In this document: piece by piece, positions 44,965 through 54,801 of the stretch
Layout: the number at the start of each line of letters is the position of its first letter
Position numbering within the stretch: position 1 is the stretch's first letter
Origin: an uncultured Clostridia bacterium
GTDB lineage: Bacteria > Bacillota > Clostridia > TANB77 > CAG-508
Direction of reading: 5' to 3'
Assembly (NCBI GenBank): GCA_934141605.1
Contig: CAKPCL010000003.1
Coordinates: forward strand, 1 to 64,000
Length of the DNA stretch: 64,000 nucleotides
Position numbers and translations under genes: made by a program
Notes under the pieces: generated by a model
The model's database searches: none
What the model was told of the DNA's origin: nothing
Seen by the model: the letters and a program-made list of their open reading frames with translations, nothing else

Positions 44965-45486
44965 TTATTTTCCTGTTGCTGTAACTATTCCACCATGTGA
45001 AGCAGCTATTGTGTATGTGTCGTTTCCTGTTACTGAATAGAAGAAATTCTTTAATTGTTGAGATAGTGTTTGGTTAGTATTTTTAACACTAACTGATACT
45101 AAATCTCCTTCTTTTAGTTTATAGTTGTTTCTTTCTTTTAATTCATTTTCTATTTGTGATGTATAAACTGAATAATAAACATTTTCTCCTATTTTTTCTC
45201 TATCTGTTTGTGTTGTTTTTTTGCCTGGATTTTCATCTAATACTTTTACTTCCATTTCTACATTATATGTATTTCCTGTTGACCCTATTGTTTGTAAGTA
45301 TTGACTGTATTTGTCTGATGTTATTTTTCCTGTTGTTCTTATTTCGTCTACAAATTCTGTTGTTGCTGTTTCTACTGTTAATTGTGCTACATCGTCTGTT
45401 CTGTCTGACATTGTCATTAATGGAAATATGAACATTAAGACTGCTGCTAATCCTATTGCTATTACTGTTATTAGTGTATCACTCAT
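44965..45486 (-). CDS. pilin-like protein, MSDT family
   Basis: 173 residues. Starts MSDTLITVIAIGLAAVLMFIFPLMTMSDR: a hydrophobic helix from residue 4 to 24 followed by a polar helix. The whole protein corresponds to the first about 170 residues of the two large Ig-domain proteins upstream in the operon (VLDENPGKK, DREKIGENVYYSVYTSQIE, TLSQQLKNFFYSVTGNDTYT). It is the bare pilin-like module without an adhesin tail. No canonical prepilin cleavage site is visible. Confidence 0.75.
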   Translation of the reverse strand: MSDTLITVIAIGLAAVLMFIFPLMTMSDRTDDVAQLTVETATTEFVDEIRTTGKITSDKYSQYLQTIGSTGNTYNVEMEVKVLDENPGKKTTQTDREKIGENVYYSVYTSQIENELKERNNYKLKEGDLVSVSVKNTNQTLSQQLKNFFYSVTGNDTYTIAASHGGIVTATGK

Positions 45487-45597
45487 TTATTTTTCCTCCT
45501 ATTAAAACATCTGTTATTATTATAACATTTATGGTTTTATTTTTCAATAAATTCTTTAATAATAACTTAAAATTTATATTTTGGGATCGTTTTATAT

Positions 45598-48427
45598 TTA
45601 TTTTTGTTCTTCCCCACATTTACTACATATTATTCTATAGTGGTCTGTACATGGGTAACTTTTCGTGACTTCGCTACCGCTAGGTTTACAAGTTTTTTTC
45701 TTTTTACCTGATGTATATTTATGAGGTTCATGTGGATAATTTTCACCCGCATGAACATACTTACCAGATGAACAAGTACCCCATGTTGATGTTACTCCAC
45801 ATGTATATTGTTGTTTATGACTAGTATGCGTATAACAGTAATCTTTTTTGCTGAAATCGTGTTCTAAAGTTGAACCCGAAGAAAAATATGTGTTTCCTGG
45901 TGTTCCGGCATCTTGAACACTTATACCAATATGTTGCTGCTTCTTTACATGTTGCTGAAGTTCTTAAATCTCCTTGGGCTGTATAGCTGTGTCCTAAAGC
46001 ACTAGTATTAACATCATATGAATGTCCACATTTTGTACAAGTATATCTATCTAAACCTGAGTTAGTACATGTTGGATAAGTAATTGTATCTTTTCTATAT
46101 GCGTGAGATTTACATATATTTGATATATTTATATTAGCTGTTGCTATATTTCCTGCTTGATCTTTTACACAGAAATAATATGTACCATTTTCTGATACAG
46201 AATACGTCTTTGTAATTTCTGATGTTGTACTTGAAATATATGACCAATTATTCTGTGGTAAGCTTGTTCCAAAATAATAAGCATTTAATCCAGAATTTAC
46301 ATCTATAGCTTTTCCAGTTAAAGTTATATTTTGATAAGTCATATTTGTTGTGTTTGGCGTTAAGCTATTAATTATTGGTGCTTTTTTATCTATATTTGTT
46401 ACATTGTGTGCAACATCTATCTTTTCTGTGTTTGTTCCATTATCATGTAATCTTATATAAATTCGTCCATTTTCAGTAAATATTTGTGTATCTGAATTGC
46501 TCCAATCATTATTATCTCTTCTTGTTTGTATTACTAATCCAGAAACAGCTTCTTTTAGTTCATCTGGAACATTTAAACTTATAGTAACTGTAATATCTTG
46601 ATTTGTCCAACCAGATGGGTTAGTATTAATTTTTATTATATCATATATATTTAAATTATGTTCTCTTAAATAATCACTAACTACTTTAATTTTATTCTTT
46701 ATTACATTATATCCACTGCTTACACTAGTAATAGTGTTTCCATAATTATCTGTTAATCTTGTCCACAAATAATATTTTCCTACATCATTAGTTGTTAACA
46801 TTGCATGTCCGCCATTTGAAAATTCTGTCCAAGATGAAGGCTCAGTTGCATTTGACCTACTCCAAGCATATTCTTGCTTACTTACAGTTTCTGAAAGACT
46901 AATTGTTACATCATTATAATTTAATGTTGTAAATCTTCCGTTAGCATATGGTAAGTCTATTGTTGCTCCATTAGGATTATATGTTACTTCCATTACCTTA
47001 AGTGTTGCATCTGTTGAACATGTTGAACCGTTCCAGTTTGTAACTGTACATCTTATAGTTGTATTTCCAGCATTTATTCCAGTTGCTTTTGCACTCATGT
47101 TCTTTCCGTCATTTTCTACTGTCACAATATTTGTATTGTCACTTGTAAATTGAATACTTCTGTAACTAATTTCTCCTTCAGTCTGTAATTTAAATTGTGG
47201 TGTAAAATATGTATCTTTTCCTTTTAGAACCATTTTGTTAGCTAATTGAATTTCTGTAATAATTGGAACAATTCCACTAACTGTACAACTGTATCTTTCC
47301 GATATATTTCCTGCATTATCTTTTGTCCACACATAGTAAGTTCCATTTTCTTTAACTGTTTGTGGTGATATATTTTCTACCGAACTATATGTCCATTTTA
47401 AATCGTTCACATCAGGAGTGTTTGGTTTTTTACTAATATAGTACCCACTTAATCCACTTCCTCCAGTGTCTACCACTCCATTTATAGTAACAGTTCCAGA
47501 GTTGCCTGTTTCTGTGCTTCCTATAACTTCTCGTATTGTAGGCTTTTCCCTTTCTATACGCATATCTATTGTTTCTATTTCTGAATATTTTTCTAAAGTA
47601 GAGTGTTTCCAATAAACATTTATTATAGTTTTTTCATTTATCGTTAAATTATTACTATCTAATTTTTTATATTTTTCTTCATAATCGTATTTCCAATAAT
47701 ACTCCAAATCTAATTTATACGAATCTTTAGATGAAAGTTCTACATAAATATTAGTATTTGTCCAGTGACTTTGGTTGTTACCAGATTTTAATATTTCTCC
47801 TGATGAATCATTTTTTCTAAGAACATATATAAGCTCGTTCTTATTTTCAGTTTCATTTTTGTCACTGTCTTCTGGTTTTTCTGATGTGTATATTAAATCT
47901 CCACCATTTGTTGCAACCATTGCACTTTCTGTAGCACTTACAGTATATGTATCATTTCCTGCTACAGTGTATAACCAATTTTTCAGTTGTTGGCTTAATG
48001 TTAAATTGGTATTTTTTACTGTAACTTTTATTAAGTCGCCTTCTTTAAATGTATATTGATTATTATTATCACTATTCTTCAAAATATCTTCAATTTGAGT
48101 AGTATATATTGAATAATATACATTTTCTCCTATTTTGTCTTTGTCTGTTTGCGATGCTTTCTTTCCTGGATTTTCATCTAGAATTTTAACTTCCAGATTT
48201 ACATCATAGGTGTTTCCCGTAGATTCCAGTTCTTCTATAAAAGAATTATAATCTTTTAATGTTAATTTTCCTGTCATCTGAATTTCACTTACAAAATTGG
48301 AGGTGATTGTGTCTACTTTTGCATTTGATGCATCGTCTACTCTGTCTGCCATTGTTAAAATCGGAAATACAAATAATAATACTGCTGCTAGCATTATTGC
48401 AATTACTGTAATAAATGTATCACTCAT
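45598..48427 (-). CDS. pilin-anchored Ig-domain surface protein with Cys-rich tail, read through a +1 shift at CGG
   Basis: 942 residues with the shift; 868 without, ending at 45821. Residues 1-170 are the MSDT pilin-like module. Next come Ig-like repeats (GNSGTVTINGVVDTGGSGL, YYVWTKDNAGNISE, then a Big-2-like part with TGINAGNTTIRCTVTNWNG). The tail has CxxC motifs (YTCTKCGHSY, then KCSRCG only if the C at 45907 is skipped) and ends CSKCGEEQK at 45598. The unshifted tail is basic and unrelated. Probably an adhesin at the pilus tip. Confidence 0.8.
45904..45907 (-). other. candidate CGG +1 frameshift site 3 (Ig-domain protein)
   Basis: In frame TGC CGG AAC; shifted TGC GGA ACA. The shift restores a KCSRCG motif matching the earlier YTCTKCG in the same protein, and opens about 100 more residues to a new stop. 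Confidence 0.78.
47904..48184. repeat. 281-bp segment identical to 51364-51644
   Basis: Direct comparison by eye shows an exact match over 281 bases within the pilin-like modules of the two Ig-domain genes. The flanks differ by scattered substitutions. Confidence 0.85.
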
Positions 48428-48776
48428 TTATTTATTTTCCCCCTATTAGTACATTTGCTATTATTATAACATTTTTATATATTTTTTTTCAATAAATTTT
48501 GTCTAATTTTGTATATTTTTAGATAAAAAAATAAAAAAGAGACAAGGTACTATAAACAAATAGAAAAGCTAAAAACACTTAATGAATTTCAAGACGAAAT
48601 ATATATTTTTATTACTTTTGTCAAACGAATTATTGCTTTTTCTCCAAATTATGAAAAAAATTCTGGTTTTTATAAAGCTTTTTTAACACTTTTATGGCAT
48701 ATTTTTAAAATATATAAAAATATTGGAACAGAAAATTTTAAAGTTTTCTGCTCCAACTATTGACTTCTAGTAAAAA
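48428..48776. other. 349-nt gap with a terminator and a start-less open frame
   Basis: Contains the terminator hairpin 48725-48754 of the upstream Ig gene. On the plus strand a frame is open from 48527 to a TGA at 48763 (about 78 codons, includes KTLNEFQDEIYIFITF and GFYKAFLTLLWH) but has no ATG or ribosome site. It may be the end of a lost gene. Nothing else is supported. Confidence 0.5.
48725..48754 (-). terminator. hairpin after the Ig-domain gene
   Basis: 11-bp stem GGAgCAGAAAA/TTTTCTGtTCC followed by AATATTTTTATAT on the minus strand. May set the level of the downstream part of the pilus operon. Confidence 0.6.
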
Positions 48777-51700
48777 TTATTTGGTCTTCTCTAGAATTAT
48801 AGTTACTCTTGTATATGATCCTGTACCAGGAGTTGCTTCTGTAAAATATATCATTTTTGATTCGCTAAGTGAAAATTCAAATTCTGCTGGTATCCTATCA
48901 TCTGATGATTGTTTATATTTTTCTATTGTTAATCCCCATAAATTTTTTCCACTCATAGAATAAATATCTCCTGCCTGTATCATATGTATATATGACCAAG
49001 GTGTTACATCTGTTACACAATCATAAACTCCAACTGCAAAGGTTACTCCAAATGTTACCTTATAATCTCCTTTTGGCAATTTTAATTGTATGCTTGTATC
49101 TCCACCAAAATATTCAGTTTGAACAAATATGAATCTGCCATCTGCTGATGTGCTTGCATCTCCTGTTTGAATTCCACCAATAACAGTATTTTTTCTAGTA
49201 AATGCCTCTTCTGTAACATCTTTACCATTGTTAGTTGCTTTTAATTCATATGTACTTTTTACATAATCATAATTTTTTCCTTCACCAAATCCTATATAAT
49301 TAGAAGGTATATTTACACTTGTTTGATTATAATATCCACCATTTCCTGCATTATCATATATATACAAATGCGTTTGATATTCTTGTCCATAATGTCCAAA
49401 TGTTGATGGTGTTATATCTGCTCTCCAAGCATTTGCACTTGAATCCCATACTGCATTAAACCAAACCCAGTTATTATATCCTCCTGATGCTGTTGATGTT
49501 GGACATTGTACTCTGTTTATTCCTGAAGCGTTGTCTGAAGCTTGTATATATAACCTTGCTACATTTGCATTTACTTCTCCCCACCACCAATCTGTCTTTG
49601 TTGGTGCTTCTGTATCCATATGAATATGAACACTTGATGACCAGTCACTTACATTTCCTGCATTGTCTACTGCTCTAAATCTATTATCATGGCTACTATA
49701 TCCGTTCCATGGAACAAAATTTGCACCTATATTTGCATCTGGTAATCCATCGTTATTCCAATCTACTTGGTAATATGCAATTCCTACATTATCACTTGAT
49801 GATAGATTTATACTTATATCATTTTTCCACCTACAGTCATTATTATAACCTGGATATGATATTGTTGGTGTTGACGGTGTGGTCTTATCAATATTTGTTA
49901 TCCAATAAGTAGTATATATTCCATCTTGTCCTGTATCCGGATCATATAATCTTATATCACATCTACCATTTTCAGTAAATGTTTGAACATTTGTATTGTT
50001 CCAATTTGCCTGATTTTTATTTGTTTGTATTATTAAACCATTTACAGCTTCTCTTAATATATCTGGAACATTTAAGTTTACAGTAAGTGTAACATTTTGA
50101 TTTACATATCCATTTGTGTTAGGATTACGAATTATGTTATAAATATTAGTTCCTATATATCTGTTTATTATATCTATTTTATTTTTTCTAACATTATATC
50201 CATTGCTTACACTAGTAACCTTATTTCCATTAGCATCTGTTAATCTTGTCCACAAATAATATGTTCCAACATCACTAGTCGTTAATGTTGCTTGTCCACC
50301 ATTTGTGCTTGGATATCTTGTCCAAGATGAAGGTTCTGACGCTGAAGATTTGCTCCATGCATATTCTTGTACACTTGTATCTCCAAAAATATTAGTTGTT
50401 TCATTATAACTTAATGTTGTAAATCTTCCGTTATTGTAAGGTAAATCTAATGTTCCACCATTAGGATTATATGCTACTTCTACTACTCTAAGTATTGCTT
50501 CTGCAGAACATGTTGTTCCATTAAAGTTCGTAACAGTACATCTTATAGTTGTATTTCCTGCATTTATTCCAGTTGCATTTCCATTGTTGTCTACTCTTGC
50601 AATATTTGCATTACTACTTGTAAATTCAATTTTGCTATATTCAGTTCCTCCTGTAAACTGTGGCACAAATGTCACAGTTCCATTTTTCAATGCCATTTTA
50701 TTTGATATTGTAACTGTTTCAACAGGTGGTACAATTCCACTAACTGTACAACTTTTTCTATCTGAAATATTTCCTGCTTTATCTTTTACCCACACATAAT
50801 AAGTTCCGTTTTTTTCAACTGGTTTTCTTACACTACTTGAAGTATCGTATACCCAACTTGAGCTTGTTGCATCTGGTGTCTCTGAACTTGTACTAATATA
50901 ATATCCATACACTCCACTTCCACCAGTATCATTTATTCCATTGATTGTAATAGTTCCAGAGTTTCCTTTTTTAGTGCTTCCTATAACTTCTTCTATTGTA
51001 GGTCTTTCTCTTTCAATACGCATGTCTATTGTTTCTATATTAGAATATTTTTCCAAAGTAGAGTGTTTCCAATAAACATTTATTGAAGACTCATTGGGTA
51101 TTGTTAAAATATATCCATCTTCTCTTTTTTCCACTCTACTGTATGTTTTTTCATTTTCATATTTCCAATAATATTCCAAATCTAATTTATAATCATCTTC
51201 AGCCCAAAGTTTAACCCAAACATTACAATTTGTCCATTCACCAGTTTTTAATATTCTTCCTGATGAATTATTTTCTCTAAGTTCATATAATAATTTATTT
51301 TCATTTTCTGCTTGGTTTTTATCACTACCATCTGATTTTTCAGAGGTATAAACTAAATCTCCGCCATTTGTTGCAACCATTGCACTTTCTGTAGCACTTA
51401 CAGTATATGTATCATTTCCTGCTACAGTGTATAACCAATTTTTCAGTTGTTGGCTTAATGTTAAATTGGTATTTTTTACTGTAACTTTTATTAAGTCGCC
51501 TTCTTTAAATGTATATTGATTATTATTATCACTATTCTTCAAAATATCTTCAATTTGAGTAGTATATATTGAATAATATACATTTTCTCCTATTTTGTCT
51601 TTGTCTGTTTGCGATGCTTTCTTTCCTGGATTTTCATCTAGAATCTTAACTTCAATATTTACATCATAGGTGTTTCCCGTAGATGCCAGTTCTTCTATAA

Positions 51701-51887
51701 AAGAATTATAGTCTTTTAATGTTAACTTTCCAGTCATTTGAATTTCACTTACAAAATTAGAGGTAATTGTATCAACTTTTGCATTTGATGCATCATCTAA
51801 TTTATCTGCCATGGTCAATACTGGAAATACAAATAATAACACTGCCGTTAAAAATATCGCTATTACTGTAATAAATGTATCATTCAT
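48777..51887 (-). CDS. pilin-anchored Ig-domain surface protein (large adhesin)
   Basis: 1036 residues. Starts MNDTFITVIAIFLTAVLLFVFP: the pilin-like module (1-170), nearly identical to that of the 45598-48427 gene. Then Ig-like domains (YYVWVKDKAGNISD, Big-2-like RCTVTNFNGTTCS, AVDNAGNVSDWSSS, WWWGEVNANVARLYIQASD), and a C-terminal beta domain (FGGDTSIQLKLPKGDYKVTFG) that looks like a carbohydrate- or ligand-binding module. No CGG in frame and no frame break. Likely a pilus-tip adhesin. GGAGG precedes the start. Confidence 0.82.
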   Translation of the reverse strand: MNDTFITVIAIFLTAVLLFVFPVLTMADKLDDASNAKVDTITSNFVSEIQMTGKLTLKDYNSFIEELASTGNTYDVNIEVKILDENPGKKASQTDKDKIGENVYYSIYTTQIEDILKNSDNNNQYTFKEGDLIKVTVKNTNLTLSQQLKNWLYTVAGNDTYTVSATESAMVATNGGDLVYTSEKSDGSDKNQAENENKLLYELRENNSSGRILKTGEWTNCNVWVKLWAEDDYKLDLEYYWKYENEKTYSRVEKREDGYILTIPNESSINVYWKHSTLEKYSNIETIDMRIERERPTIEEVIGSTKKGNSGTITINGINDTGGSGVYGYYISTSSETPDATSSSWVYDTSSSVRKPVEKNGTYYVWVKDKAGNISDRKSCTVSGIVPPVETVTISNKMALKNGTVTFVPQFTGGTEYSKIEFTSSNANIARVDNNGNATGINAGNTTIRCTVTNFNGTTCSAEAILRVVEVAYNPNGGTLDLPYNNGRFTTLSYNETTNIFGDTSVQEYAWSKSSASEPSSWTRYPSTNGGQATLTTSDVGTYYLWTRLTDANGNKVTSVSNGYNVRKNKIDIINRYIGTNIYNIIRNPNTNGYVNQNVTLTVNLNVPDILREAVNGLIIQTNKNQANWNNTNVQTFTENGRCDIRLYDPDTGQDGIYTTYWITNIDKTTPSTPTISYPGYNNDCRWKNDISINLSSSDNVGIAYYQVDWNNDGLPDANIGANFVPWNGYSSHDNRFRAVDNAGNVSDWSSSVHIHMDTEAPTKTDWWWGEVNANVARLYIQASDNASGINRVQCPTSTASGGYNNWVWFNAVWDSSANAWRADITPSTFGHYGQEYQTHLYIYDNAGNGGYYNQTSVNIPSNYIGFGEGKNYDYVKSTYELKATNNGKDVTEEAFTRKNTVIGGIQTGDASTSADGRFIFVQTEYFGGDTSIQLKLPKGDYKVTFGVTFAVGVYDCVTDVTPWSYIHMIQAGDIYSMSGKNLWGLTIEKYKQSSDDRIPAEFEFSLSESKMIYFTEATPGTGSYTRVTIILEKTK
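51364..51644. repeat. second copy of the 281-bp identical segment
   Basis: See 47904-48184. Same orientation, 3.46 kb apart. Confidence 0.85.
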
Positions 51888-51916
51888 ATTTTTTACCTCC
51901 TTTTCTAAGGATTTTG

Positions 51917-52549
51917 CTATTTTGTAATTTTATAAGTAATTATTCTTTTTTCTGTTTTATTAGAATCTGGTTGTTCTGCGGTGTCACTTTGATAATACAC
52001 ACCTAAGTATTCTAAAATTTGAAAATTACTATTTTGTTTAGATGTAAGTTGTGTATATAAATTTTCACAACCATCTAAACTAATATGATATGTTCCTTCA
52101 AATGTTTCTTTATCATTATTTTTAAATTTTCCATATAAAATTCCACATAAAAATTCAGCTTTTGCTTCGCTATTATTAGCTACAACAGCATTTTTATAAG
52201 GAGTATTTGAATTAGTCTCTAAATCTAGAGTGTATCTTTCTAGTTTAGATCCATCGTTCAATATAACCTTATAAATTGGTTTGTCTAATCCTTCAAATAC
52301 AACTTTATAGTTTTCTAAATATGCTCTTATTATTGATGGGAAAACTGCTTCTAATCCAACTTTTCTTTCTGTTCCAGTTGCTTTGTAGTAATAGTTTCCA
52401 TTTATAAATAATGTTTCTCTATCTCTGTAGTCTAATATTGTATCAGCTGCTTCCCTCGCTTGTCCAAAAGACAAAATAGCAATGGAAATTGCTAATACAA
52501 ATATTAATACGGCTGCCGCCATTTTTAATGCATCTACTGCGTTTTCCAT
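51917..52549 (-). CDS. pilin-like protein, MENA family
   Basis: 210 residues. Starts MENAVDALKMAAAVLIFVLAISIAIL: a six-to-ten-residue leader and one helix, then QAREAADTILDYRDRET, a polar helix continuing the pilin-like stalk. The rest is a beta-rich extracellular part with SLDGCENLYTQL. One of four MENA-type paralogs here. Probably a subunit or minor component of the Tad-like fibre. Confidence 0.75.
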   Translation of the reverse strand: MENAVDALKMAAAVLIFVLAISIAILSFGQAREAADTILDYRDRETLFINGNYYYKATGTERKVGLEAVFPSIIRAYLENYKVVFEGLDKPIYKVILNDGSKLERYTLDLETNSNTPYKNAVVANNSEAKAEFLCGILYGKFKNNDKETFEGTYHISLDGCENLYTQLTSKQNSNFQILEYLGVYYQSDTAEQPDSNKTEKRIITYKITK

Positions 52550-52585
52550 TGCTATTCTCCTTTCTGAACATTTTTAAATGTTATT

Positions 52586-53020
52586 TTATTTATTAGCTAC
52601 TAATTTTACTGTTATTTGAGATATACGACCACTTGCTTCATATTTTGTTATTGAAATTTCATATGTTGAAGTATTTTTTATATCTTTTGTAAAATATGTT
52701 GTTACATTATTACTAGTTTGTGAAGTTATTTTAGTAGTAGTGTCGGCTGTATCTACAACAATTGCAATTTGGTGATCTCCTGATTCATCTTGTGAGTTAT
52801 TTGTATTAACTTCTTGAACCATAGATTTAACCATTGTACCTTTTTTTGTTCCTTCATATTTTACAAATTGATTGTTAAATGCATTTACCTCAGCTTGAGA
52901 CATACCACTATTTTGTATAGTATCTTGAGCTTGAGTAAATATCATAATTCCTAAAGATATTAATAAAATTGAAAGTAATATTGCACCTGCAATAATTAAT
53001 GCTTTTGAAGCGTTTTCCAT
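52586..53020 (-). CDS. pilin-like protein, MENA family
   Basis: 144 residues. Starts MENASKALIIAGAILLSILLISLG, followed by a polar helix and VNAFNNQFVKYEG, a motif shared with the 53572 gene (VNEFNGQFTSYEG). Ends with KYEASGRISQITVKL, again like its neighbour. AGGAGG precedes the start. Confidence 0.75.
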   Translation of the reverse strand: MENASKALIIAGAILLSILLISLGIMIFTQAQDTIQNSGMSQAEVNAFNNQFVKYEGTKKGTMVKSMVQEVNTNNSQDESGDHQIAIVVDTADTTTKITSQTSNNVTTYFTKDIKNTSTYEISITKYEASGRISQITVKLVANK

Positions 53021-53092
53021 GTTTTTTTCCTCCTTTATTTTATATAATTTTATTTAAATACTAATTTTATATTAGTAACATTAAAAACAAAT

Positions 53093-53524
53093 TTAATCTG
53101 GTATTTGTTCAAACAACATATATTTTATATTATGTGTTGAACTATGATAATCAATTTTAGTACACTTAAATTTTATATCGCCATAATACTTTATAAAATT
53201 TTGCATTCCATTTTTATAAAATGCCTCCATTTTATAAATTGAATTATCATCTACCATTTTTATATCTATATTAATAGAATTTTCTTTATCATCTATATAA
53301 TTTCCTTTAGTATCTTTTTCTACTTCATTTTTTTCATTATAATCAATTGCTTTATTTATAATAGTAGATAATTCTTTTCCGTAGATTTCTTCATCTATAT
53401 ATTTTTCAAATTCTTTATTCGTCTTTTGTGATATATTATAATTTGCCTTATAATTCAAATACATATATGAAATTCCAGAAACAATAATTATTATTGCTAT
53501 TAAAAAAATTGCTATTTTTTTCAT
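53093..53524 (-). CDS. anchored pilin-like protein
   Basis: 143 residues. N-terminal helix IAIFLIAIIIIVSGISYMYL, then DEEIYGKELSTIINKAIDYNEKNEV, which parallels DEEIYGYDLISLLNKVINYNEAEPV of the 54071 gene. It lacks the MENASKAL start but is a diverged paralog by this motif. Ends FEQIPD. Confidence 0.7.
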   Translation of the reverse strand: MKKIAIFLIAIIIIVSGISYMYLNYKANYNISQKTNKEFEKYIDEEIYGKELSTIINKAIDYNEKNEVEKDTKGNYIDDKENSINIDIKMVDDNSIYKMEAFYKNGMQNFIKYYGDIKFKCTKIDYHSSTHNIKYMLFEQIPD

Positions 53525-53571
53525 TTAAGTTTTCCTTTACATTATAATTTTAATGAATTTTTGAGTATGAA

Positions 53572-54042
53572 TTATTTTTTAGAAAAGATAACTTCAGATA
53601 CTCTTCCATTGTTATGATATTTAGTAACTTCACATTTATATTCAACTAACCAAGTATTGTTATTAACTTGTTCATCTTGTACTAATTTATTAATATAATC
53701 AACTGTGATTTCTTTTGAAGTAAGAATTGTAGTTCCTCTTGAGCTTTTTAATCTTACTTCTACTTTATAATCACTATCATATAAATTGCTTTCTTTATAA
53801 TATTCATTGTTTTCTTTTGCATAATTTGTTACTGTTATTACATCATAAATTGTAATTTCACCTTTTCCCTCATAAGAAGTAAATTGACCATTAAATTCAT
53901 TTACTTGCCTTTGAGCTACCTGTGAGTGTATTTGTGCGGATATTGTGCCAAAGTCTACAAATAAATATACCATAAGTGTTAATATTAAAACTCCTATTAA
54001 TACTCCTGCTGCCATTAATAGTGCTTTAGACGCATTTTCCAC
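53572..54042 (-). CDS. pilin-like protein, MENA family (GTG start)
   Basis: 156 residues. Starts (GTG)ENASKALLMAAGVLIGVLILTL, polar helix after the hydrophobic one, VNEFNGQFTSYEGKGEITIYDVI, and an ending KYHNNGRVSEVIFSKK. The GTG at 54042 has AAGGGAAG upstream and matches the MENASKAL start of its paralogs. Confidence 0.75.
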   Translation of the reverse strand: MENASKALLMAAGVLIGVLILTLMVYLFVDFGTISAQIHSQVAQRQVNEFNGQFTSYEGKGEITIYDVITVTNYAKENNEYYKESNLYDSDYKVEVRLKSSRGTTILTSKEITVDYINKLVQDEQVNNNTWLVEYKCEVTKYHNNGRVSEVIFSKK

Positions 54043-54070
54043 ATTTCACACTTCCCTTCTTATTATAGGA

Positions 54071-54733
54071 TTAACTCACAAATTCAAATGATATTGCTTT
54101 TACTTGTCCATTTTTATAATATTCTATGTTAGTATTCTTAAATTTAGCTTTTTTAAATTCTGAATATTCTCTGTACTGTTCAACATCTGTTTTATCTATA
54201 ATTACATCTTTTCCTAATACTTCTTTTATTGTTTTAGTTTTATCAACATATATTGCATCATAGTATGTTGATAGTTTACTCATACCACTTAATGTATAAT
54301 TTTTTTCCATAACTATAAATTTATTAATTATTTTTGAAAAATCTGAATCTGATTTAGTTATTACATATGTTTTGGGTAAAGTTCCAAAAGCTTTAGATGT
54401 ATTATTTATTCCATATTTCGTTGCAAAGCTTTTTCCCATTATTATACTTAATGCTATTTCTTTATATTCAACTGAATTTGCTACTGGTTCAGCCTCATTA
54501 TAGTTTATAACCTTATTCAATAATGAAATTAAATCATAACCATATATTTCTTCATCTAAAGTAAAATTTAAAAATTGATTATTAAATTCTACCAATTGAG
54601 ATGTTTTTAAATTATCGGAATTCGATTTTTGGTATGCTGATAACTGATTAAACATAAGTACCAATGCCCCAACTATAAGAAGTGCAATCAAAATTCCGCC
54701 TGCCATTAATAAGGCTTTAGATGCGTTCTCCAT
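54071..54733 (-). CDS. pilin-like protein, MENA family
   Basis: 220 residues from the ATG at 54733 (AAAGGA 7 nt upstream). MENASKALLMAGGILIALLIVGALVL, then VEFNNQFLNFTLDEEIYGYDLISLLNKVINYNE. Ends with YYKNGQVKAISFEF, the same kind of terminal strand as in the paralogs. Directly follows the TadB/C-like gene. Confidence 0.75.
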   Translation of the reverse strand: MENASKALLMAGGILIALLIVGALVLMFNQLSAYQKSNSDNLKTSQLVEFNNQFLNFTLDEEIYGYDLISLLNKVINYNEAEPVANSVEYKEIALSIIMGKSFATKYGINNTSKAFGTLPKTYVITKSDSDFSKIINKFIVMEKNYTLSGMSKLSTYYDAIYVDKTKTIKEVLGKDVIIDKTDVEQYREYSEFKKAKFKNTNIEYYKNGQVKAISFEFVS

Positions 54734-54801
54734 AATCAATTCCTTTCTACTCTATTTTGAGTTTGAACATATATTCAAACTCAAAATAATTTATTTATAT
54801 T

